Below are positions 1 through 4,590 of a stretch of DNA of 8,917 nt, one piece after another (the stretch's first letter is position 1; each line of letters opens with the position of its first letter). The DNA is from Asaia bogorensis. Lineage in GTDB: Bacteria > Pseudomonadota > Alphaproteobacteria > Acetobacterales > Acetobacteraceae. Made by a program: the position numbers and the translations under genes. The stretch spans positions 1-8,917 of the forward strand of contig CAMCHA010000071.1 of assembly GCA_945874515.1 (NCBI GenBank), in the 5' to 3' direction. Under the pieces are notes generated by a model, which was not told where the DNA came from, made no database searches, and saw only the letters and a list, made by a program, of their open reading frames with translations.

Positions 1-93
1 CAGCACCTGATCCGGCGCGCGGGCGGGCAGGGTCTCGGGGCGGATTTCGGCGACACCGGGTGCAATCGTCCATAAGGCGCGCGCGATGGTCAT
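1..93 (-). CDS. Probable zinc-type alcohol dehydrogenase, N-terminal fragment (cut by window edge)
   Basis: Only the first 31 codons are inside the window and the gene continues leftward past base 1. The ATG (complement of 91-93) overlaps the TGA stop of the RibD-type gene as ATGA, so the two are almost certainly co-transcribed and translationally coupled. The visible peptide begins MTIARALWTIAPGVAEIR and continues with ETLPARAPDQVL. The pattern of a small strand, then PGxAEIRxExLP, then a G/P-rich turn and a VL resembles the N-terminus of medium-chain zinc-binding dehydrogenases, where the next residues would form the GroES-like fold. No zinc ligands or Rossmann glycines are visible because the fragment is too short. 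The family is inferred from the N-terminal pattern alone; the existence of a coding start here is much more secure than the name. Confidence 0.6.
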   Translation of the reverse strand, partial: MTIARALWTIAPGVAEIRPETLPARAPDQVL

Positions 94-875
94 GGATGGC
101 CCCCGGGCTTGGCGCGATCAAGCGCGGCATCAATCAGGATATCGGGCGCAATATCATGCACGCGCCAGGCAAAACGCAGCCCATCGGCAATGCGCGCCAC
201 TTCCGGCAAGGTGAAGGCCGGAATGCCGGAACCGAGCAGCACCGGCGCCACGGTGACATGCAGCCGATCAAGGCAGCCAGCCGCCAGAAAGCGCGAGACC
301 GTGAGCCCGCCGCCTTCAACGAATATCCGGCTTGCCCCGCGCGCCTTGAGTGCGGCGAGCAAGGGCGGGATGGCGAGACCTCCGCCAGCAACGCGCGGCA
401 GGCGCAGCACTTCGGCCATGCCGTGATGCTCGGCCCCGCCGGCATCGGCGGCGCAAACCAGCAGCGTGGGCGGCCCGCCCTGGAAAATGCCGTAATCAGC
501 CGAGAGTTTGCGATCCGTATCCAGCACGACGCGGAGTGGATCCGGCCCCGGCACTTCGCGGGTGGTGAGGCGCGGATTGTCATGGCGCACCGTGCCGGCG
601 CCCACCACCACGGCGTGGCATAGCGCGCGGAGCCGATGGGTGTGCAGGATATCGCCCGGGCCGCCGATCCATTGGCTTGACCCGGCAGCGGTGGCGATGC
701 GGCCGTCTAGCGTTTGCGCCAACCGCCCGATCACGCGGCAGCCATCAGGGGCTGAGGGTGGTGCAAGCACCGGGCCGAATAGCGCGGCAAGCGGGCCATC
801 GGGCAGGGCGGCGCCCGCGCCATCACGTAGCGCGAGCAGGGCTGACCATTCGGCGGCGGGGGCGCTCGGTTCCAT
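90..875 (-). CDS. Stand-alone RibD C-terminal-type reductase (pyrimidine/pterin reductase family)
   Basis: A 261-residue protein of the dihydrofolate-reductase-like RibD_C fold, the NADPH-dependent domain that in riboflavin synthesis reduces 5-amino-6-(ribosylamino)uracil 5'-phosphate. Family motifs run in order: QTLDGRIAT at 54-62, SQWIGGPGD at 67-75, a His-x-LRA helix at 80-84 leading into VVVGAGTVRHDNPRLTTR at 89-106, DPLRVVLDT at 112-120, FVEGGG at 185-190, and LHVTVAPVLLGSG at 205-217. The first ~45 residues are a poorly conserved extension. The N-terminal zinc deaminase domain of bifunctional RibD (HAE and PCxxC motifs) is absent, so this is a reductase only. An in-frame TAG lies three codons upstream of the ATG, so the ORF cannot extend further; the Shine-Dalgarno sequence is weak. 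It overlaps the downstream dehydrogenase start by ATGA. Whether it serves riboflavin synthesis or another pterin- or flavin-like pathway cannot be told from the sequence; the coupled dehydrogenase favours a specialised pathway. Confidence 0.88.
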   Translation of the reverse strand: MEPSAPAAEWSALLALRDGAGAALPDGPLAALFGPVLAPPSAPDGCRVIGRLAQTLDGRIATAAGSSQWIGGPGDILHTHRLRALCHAVVVGAGTVRHDNPRLTTREVPGPDPLRVVLDTDRKLSADYGIFQGGPPTLLVCAADAGGAEHHGMAEVLRLPRVAGGGLAIPPLLAALKARGASRIFVEGGGLTVSRFLAAGCLDRLHVTVAPVLLGSGIPAFTLPEVARIADGLRFAWRVHDIAPDILIDAALDRAKPGGHP

Positions 876-894
876 CCGCGCCTAAATGCCTGAG

Positions 895-911
895 TGGCGC
901 GCGGCGCGCCA
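895..911. repeat. 17-bp GC palindrome in the gap between the ATPase gene and the RibD-type gene
   Basis: TGGCGCGC, one central G, then GCGCGCCA form a perfect inverted repeat with 8-bp arms. It sits 20 bp upstream of the RibD-type start and 71 bp beyond the stop of the low-GC ATPase gene, both read on the minus strand. As RNA it could form a 6-bp stem with a 5-nt loop. No run of T follows on either strand, so it is not a standard intrinsic terminator. It could be an operator for the reductase operon, a weak 3' hairpin of the ATPase gene, or chance in GC-rich DNA. Confidence 0.35.
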
Positions 912-981
912 GCGCATTTGCGTGTGCAGTTGATGTGCGCACTTGGTGGATCTTTGTGGCACCCTCGGCGATGACCAAGCC

Positions 982-3192
982 TCACACATTCAAATTTGAC
1001 TTGACATTTTTATAAAGAGCGACGAGCTCTCCGATACCCATGTCTAGAATGGGCTCATACATAAAAGCATTGATATGTATATTCGCAGGCGTAATCAAAT
1101 TCATGCGTCGGAGGATGCTAATTTCTTCAGTCTGATTGTTGAATTGATCTTTGAAGGCTTGGAATAAATCGCCGGTCTGCTTCTTGGAGACATCATAGTC
1201 TGGATCGTTCATCCGGATTTTTTCAATCATGTAGCGTTCTGACCAAATTCGGATTGCAATTGAGAGCACAATTTTTTGCTCGAGATTGACTCCCTCATCT
1301 ATGCCTTCGCAAGCATCGGCAGTGTGAAAGATAAAGTCTAGAATGCCCCTTTCTAAGTCGGTATCCGGGAAGGTGCCGTTTGCCGGCTGGGATTCGAAGA
1401 CCGCCTTGTAGTCTTTGAGTGTAAGAGATTCAGTCTGGTCCTTGAAATGAAGCATTCTCGTGAGTTGCATATAGTTATTATTTGCGTTTTCGTCGCGGTC
1501 TATCCCTCCTTGCGTATATTCGATTACATTCCGCAAGAAGGGGATGTATGCTATCAAGACCGCAGGTTCAGTCAGACGACCCCGCCATTTTTCAAACGGG
1601 CTTCGGATATCTGATCTCTTAAACGGCTCCAATCTGAGCGCATCGCCGGATCGAAAGGCCAACTGACATTGATGCGCTGGACAGATATTCCTACTTTCGA
1701 TCGTTCGTAGAAAATCGAAGTTATGAGTCAGAATGATCGCCAAAAAATTAACGGCTTCGAACTTAGTTATTTCTTCTAAGAAATCGATGATTGCGAATTT
1801 GTTTTTGTAGTCAAAAGAGTCTGAAATATCGTCAAAAATAAAGAGCGTTTTAGTGCGCGCCTTCCATCGTACACGCACTTCATACATGATATCCAGAATA
1901 TACAGTGCGCGGCACTCCCCCGTGCTCAGTGCGCAAAGCAGTTCTCGCTTTTCGGACGGCGCATATCGCCTTTCGTTGCCGGCATCACGGATCACGAAAC
2001 CGATCGAAGGTGCGATTCCCTTAAGAATTGCATCAGCCTTGTTTTCTATGGTGAGTTCATAAGGAAGGTACAAAAACCGTCGATTGAAGTCCGCCACGAC
2101 CTCATCCCAATCGCCCCTGCTATTGTTCGCCTCGCGAATAATTTTTTTTATCTCTTCTTGGCCGCGACGATATTCTAAAATTAAATCGTTATACTCCTTA
2201 CGGACGCCACAAAGATATTGAATCCAAAGATCACGCCTTAGACTTTCTATATTATTAAGTCTTGGCAAAAGATGTTTATTCTCTGTGATGTAGTCGCGGA
2301 AAGTCTGCAACTCTTTATTCTTGAATTTCGAATTGAGAGTGTCAAACTTTTTTACCAATTCCTCATCGCTAAAGATGGCACGTTTCTCTTTCTCAATACG
2401 ATATCGAAAAGATTCATCTGATGAAACCTCTTCAGCAGCGGCAGAATTCTTATCGGCAAGGGTGATTTTGTGCCCTGCGTCGAAGAAGTTGTTCGCCTTA
2501 AGCTGTTGCTGAACCTGCGCAACATTATGGTACTGAAAATTTCGCCGAAGAATAGGAGAATTCTCGGTTATTTCATCGTATTTTTTGGCAAAATCTTCGA
2601 TGGCAGTTGCGACATCCTCACTAGTGAGGAAGTCTTGAACTTTTTGATCATAGAGAATTTTGTAATCTAAATTTGAAAGGTCCGAGAGCTGAGTGCTGTC
2701 TAACTCTTCCTCGATCGAGGCCAGGACATCATAGTAGTTTCCGCCAAATATCTCCTCGATGATGGGGTCAATGTTTTCGCGAGATTTCTCACCAAGGCCA
2801 GAAACGCGTTTCAACGCTTTATCTAGTTGCTTTTTTGATTCACTTATAGAGCGGTGAATTTCTTCATATTGTATTCTGAGTGCGGAATTCGCAAGAAGGG
2901 TGGACACTTGGTTTGAAGCAAATTTATCATCGTAAGAGTGAACGACAAGTATTTCCTCTTTCTTTAGTGCTTCGTCATTCAGAGTAACCTCAAAGATAGA
3001 CTCACGATCTGGGAAATGTAGGTCTTTAGGCTTGTTGCCTTGAGAAAGGTCCATCATTGTCTTCGCAAATGATGTTTTCATGACGCCGTTGGGGGCGTAG
3101 ATTGCGTACCCTTTATGCTTAAACTCTAGCTCAGCTTCCAGTCTTTTAATACCATAACAAAATCTAAGGTTAAGCTTTAGCTTATCTGACAT
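982..3192 (-). CDS. Low-GC AAA_13/RecF-SMC-like ATPase with putative RNase-like C-terminus; candidate single-gene defence protein
   Basis: A 736-residue cytoplasmic P-loop ATPase of ABC/SMC type with no signal peptide or membrane segment. Domains in order, numbered from the chosen ATG: ATP-binding strand and atypical Walker A, YAPNGVMKTS, at 32-41; a long charged, largely helical and probably coiled-coil insert at about 105-360; an ABC-signature-like LSTGE at 422-426; Walker B LFIFDD at 450-455 followed by SDSFD; and a switch His490 in LTHNFDFLR. This order (Walker A, coiled coil, signature, Walker B, H-loop) matches RecF, Rad50, OLD and AAA_13 proteins. The C-terminal ~200 residues hold Arg554-x3-Glu558 and His582, an arrangement like the catalytic Arg-x3-Glu...His of PrrC/RloC anticodon nucleases; a later conserved-looking FMYEP is at 710-714. 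I chose the ATG at 3190-3192 because GGAGGAG stands just before it; a TTG four codons upstream would overlap that ribosome site. Base composition is strikingly AT-rich against its neighbours and no partner gene is attached, which suggests lateral transfer. A phage-defence role is inference; a DNA-repair-type ATPase is the alternative. Confidence 0.8.
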   Translation of the reverse strand: MSDKLKLNLRFCYGIKRLEAELEFKHKGYAIYAPNGVMKTSFAKTMMDLSQGNKPKDLHFPDRESIFEVTLNDEALKKEEILVVHSYDDKFASNQVSTLLANSALRIQYEEIHRSISESKKQLDKALKRVSGLGEKSRENIDPIIEEIFGGNYYDVLASIEEELDSTQLSDLSNLDYKILYDQKVQDFLTSEDVATAIEDFAKKYDEITENSPILRRNFQYHNVAQVQQQLKANNFFDAGHKITLADKNSAAAEEVSSDESFRYRIEKEKRAIFSDEELVKKFDTLNSKFKNKELQTFRDYITENKHLLPRLNNIESLRRDLWIQYLCGVRKEYNDLILEYRRGQEEIKKIIREANNSRGDWDEVVADFNRRFLYLPYELTIENKADAILKGIAPSIGFVIRDAGNERRYAPSEKRELLCALSTGECRALYILDIMYEVRVRWKARTKTLFIFDDISDSFDYKNKFAIIDFLEEITKFEAVNFLAIILTHNFDFLRTIESRNICPAHQCQLAFRSGDALRLEPFKRSDIRSPFEKWRGRLTEPAVLIAYIPFLRNVIEYTQGGIDRDENANNNYMQLTRMLHFKDQTESLTLKDYKAVFESQPANGTFPDTDLERGILDFIFHTADACEGIDEGVNLEQKIVLSIAIRIWSERYMIEKIRMNDPDYDVSKKQTGDLFQAFKDQFNNQTEEISILRRMNLITPANIHINAFMYEPILDMGIGELVALYKNVKSNLNV

Positions 3193-3195
3193 CGT

Positions 3196-3202
3196 CTCCT
3201 CC
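3196..3202 (-). promoter_or_regulatory. Strong ribosome binding site of the low-GC ATPase gene; decides its start
   Basis: On the minus strand GGAGGAG is followed by ACG and then ATG, so the GGAGG core lies 5 nt from the ATG at 3190-3192. This is the best Shine-Dalgarno site in the window. The alternative TTG at 3202-3204 lies on top of this site and has no purine-rich stretch upstream, so it is rejected as the start. Confidence 0.8.
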
Positions 3203-3337
3203 AAATGGTGTGCCTAGCCCAAAAGTCTTCTTTGGTCAGTGTAATCTCCCGAGGGACACAAGAAAACAGCCTTCTGCGTCTGGGCGAAGATAATCATGGT
3301 TCATAGCCTTGCGTAAGCCAAATGTGCGACCTGTCCC

Positions 3338-3853
3338 TCAAGGCGCCGCAAGATTGATCGCAAAAAACGGCAGCAGCGCTTGCATGATCAGCCCCGCCAG
3401 CACAGGCAGGAAAAAGGACGACGCCAGGCGCATCGCCACAAAGCGCCAGCCCAGCACCGGGTACTCCCACGTCAGAATCCGGTGCAGCGCATAGACCGAC
3501 CAGGCGGTGAGCAGCGCTGTCATTTGCGCGACCCCCGCACCGGCCTTGCTGAAGGTGATCACCAGCGGGAAGGTTACGAAAGGCCCACCCGGCATGATGC
3601 CGCCCGCGAATGAGGCCAACATAATCCCCTGCAAGCCAGAATCTTTGCCAAGCCAAGCCGTCGCGATATCGGCTGGCACCAATTCCGACAGGAAGGCGGC
3701 CATTGGCAGGGCCACGCAAAACATCGGCAGGATGCGCCAAAAACCGCGATTGGTCTCCGCCACCGCGCGCCTCGCCTGGGGCATGCCGCGGCGGGCGCAA
3801 AGCGCCAATACCACCAGCGCTATCACCCAAAGGATGATCTGCGGCCCGCTCAT
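3338..3853 (-). CDS. Small integral membrane permease half, second gene of a homologous pair
   Basis: A 171-residue hydrophobic protein with about four or five membrane segments: roughly 6-20, 38-59, 74-101, 108-124 and 143-165. The motif GGIMPGGPFVTFPLV at 84-98 lies between or within membrane segments and has a direct counterpart (GTLSPGGPMAAFPLV) in the gene just upstream. The alignment continues through SGLQGIM/SGIFGLF before the motif and WxxxxxxxxLxxEYPVLG/WxxxxxxxxLVYEAPLLG after it. The two proteins are therefore homologous halves. The architecture recalls the predicted permease family DUF318/ArsP_1 (YraQ-like), in which one long chain contains two repeats, but the substrate is unknown and the assignment is tentative. 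The ATG overlaps the upstream stop as ATGA, with GGGAG 8 nt before it inside the upstream gene, so equal production is likely. No terminator is visible after the stop. Confidence 0.72.
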   Translation of the reverse strand: MSGPQIILWVIALVVLALCARRGMPQARRAVAETNRGFWRILPMFCVALPMAAFLSELVPADIATAWLGKDSGLQGIMLASFAGGIMPGGPFVTFPLVITFSKAGAGVAQMTALLTAWSVYALHRILTWEYPVLGWRFVAMRLASSFFLPVLAGLIMQALLPFFAINLAAP

Positions 3854-4377
3854 TTCGGCGGCTCCCAGGCGATGGGCACGCGTCGCGCGATCCAGCCCGC
3901 GATCATTGGCATGGGGAAGGTGATCAGCGTGCGCAGCAACGCGAAATCAAGGCCCAGCAGCGGGGCCTCATAGACCAGCAGTTTCTGAAAGCCATTGAGC
4001 GACCAGGCCAGGATGAAGGCGACCAGCGCGCCCCGGTCCGCCCCGGCGCCGGCCAGCACCAACACCAGCGGAAAGGCGGCCATGGGCCCGCCCGGGGAAA
4101 GCGTGCCGACCAGGGTGGCGATAAACAGGCCAAAAATCCCGCTTTCCGCCCCCATCAAGCGCGCCAGCGCATCTGGGGAGAGCAATTGCCGCAGTGCGGC
4201 GGCCAGCAGCAGCCCCGCGACAAGTGATGGGACGATAAACAGGAACAAGTCCCAGGCATGCCAAAGCGCTGCCATGAAGGCCTCGGCGCCCCTCAATTGA
4301 AGGGTGGCAAGCCCAGCTGTCACGGCAATCAGGAAAATGACCACGAGGGAAGCGTGGCGGCGGAGCGCATTCAACAC
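3850..4377 (-). CDS. Small integral membrane permease half, first gene of a homologous pair
   Basis: A hydrophobic protein of about 175 residues if started at the GTG at 4375-4377. Membrane segments lie near 10-27, 43-62, 79-94, 100-112, 116-132 and 147-163. The central motif GTLSPGGPMAAFPLV at 91-105 matches the equivalent motif of the downstream gene with a constant offset of seven residues, and flanking residues also align. The frame stays open to a GTG at 4495-4497, but that extension would translate a perfect palindrome and has no recognisable N-terminus. The chosen start gives a short basic N-terminus (LNALRRHAS) directly before the first membrane helix and a length equal to its partner. 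No clear Shine-Dalgarno site precedes any candidate, and a TTG at 4390-4392 is also possible. The pair is probably a heterodimeric transporter; what it moves is not visible. The gene runs divergently from the ABC exporter. Confidence 0.7.
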   Translation of the reverse strand: MLNALRRHASLVVIFLIAVTAGLATLQLRGAEAFMAALWHAWDLFLFIVPSLVAGLLLAAALRQLLSPDALARLMGAESGIFGLFIATLVGTLSPGGPMAAFPLVLVLAGAGADRGALVAFILAWSLNGFQKLLVYEAPLLGLDFALLRTLITFPMPMIAGWIARRVPIAWEPPK

Positions 4378-4419
4378 GCGGGCAAACTGCAAGACTGGGG
4401 AGCAGCGCGCAAGAGAGGG

Positions 4420-4444
4420 CGGGGGGAGGTACAACCTCCCCCCG
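4420..4444. promoter_or_regulatory. Perfect 25-bp palindrome, candidate operator in the divergent intergenic region
   Basis: CGGGGGGAGGT, centre ACA, then ACCTCCCCCCG: two perfect 11-bp arms around a 3-bp centre. It lies 42 bp upstream of the chosen start of the permease pair and about 146 bp upstream of the ABC exporter ATG, so a bound protein could affect either promoter. Neither strand carries a T-run after it, which argues against an intrinsic terminator. The G-tract/C-tract arms recall operators of metal sensors of the CsoR/RcnR kind, but the match is only general. In RNA it would make a very stable hairpin and bury the GGGGGGAGG purine run. Confidence 0.55.
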
Positions 4445-4506
4445 AACTCGCACGCTGATAACGGGAAGGGTGCGACGCGATGGGGATCCAGCCACACCCA
4501 ACAGGA

Positions 4507-4533
4507 ACAAAAAGGGAACTAGCAGCTTTTTGT
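4507..4533. repeat. Inverted repeat upstream of the ABC exporter
   Basis: ACAAAAAG at 4507-4514 and CTTTTTGT at 4526-4533 are perfect 8-bp inverted arms around an 11-bp spacer containing CTAG. It is AT-rich inside GC-rich DNA and 57 bp before the exporter ATG. It could be a regulator site or a weak hairpin; the arm spacing of 19 bp between equivalent positions would put both halves on nearly the same helix face. Confidence 0.35.
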
Positions 4534-4590
4534 GGGGTCTGGCAAGCCCCTTATCGCAACCAGCCCATCCAGGGCTATAAGCGGCGCAGC

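Noticed and set aside
60..623. Plus-strand open frame of 187 codons over the RibD-type gene
   Set aside because: Complementary shadow of a gene with clear RibD_C motifs; the translation shows no family features.
1001..1016. TTGACA followed by TATAAA on the plus strand
   Set aside because: The two boxes are only 4 bp apart, they lie inside the 3' end of the ATPase gene, and no plus-strand gene follows.
3205..3337. Promoter of the ATPase gene and terminator of the permease pair
   Set aside because: Searched on both strands; no convincing -35/-10 pair at proper spacing and no stem with a T-run was found, so none is annotated.
3251..3339. GAGGGACA and TGTCCCTC as inverted ends flanking the ATPase upstream region
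   Set aside because: Only 8 bp, both copies are on the same side of the low-GC gene, and no matching copy was seen on the other side, so they do not delimit an element.
3294..3830. Minus-strand open frame of 178 codons overlapping the second permease gene
   Set aside because: Same strand but a different frame from the 171-residue membrane protein that aligns with its neighbour; this frame has no such homology or consistent hydrophobic pattern.
4378..4497. N-terminal extension of the first permease gene to the GTG at 4497
   Set aside because: It would translate the perfect palindrome and make the protein 40 residues longer than its paralogue, with no signal-peptide-like or conserved content.
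4538..4556. Sigma-54-like promoter (TGGCAAG then TTAT)
   Set aside because: The -24 half matches but the obligatory GC at -12 is missing at the required spacing.
4480..4590. N-terminal extension of the ABC exporter by 37 residues
   Set aside because: The extension does not resemble ABC exporter N-termini and would cross an inverted repeat and the likely promoter; the ATG at 4591 gives a normal length of 580.
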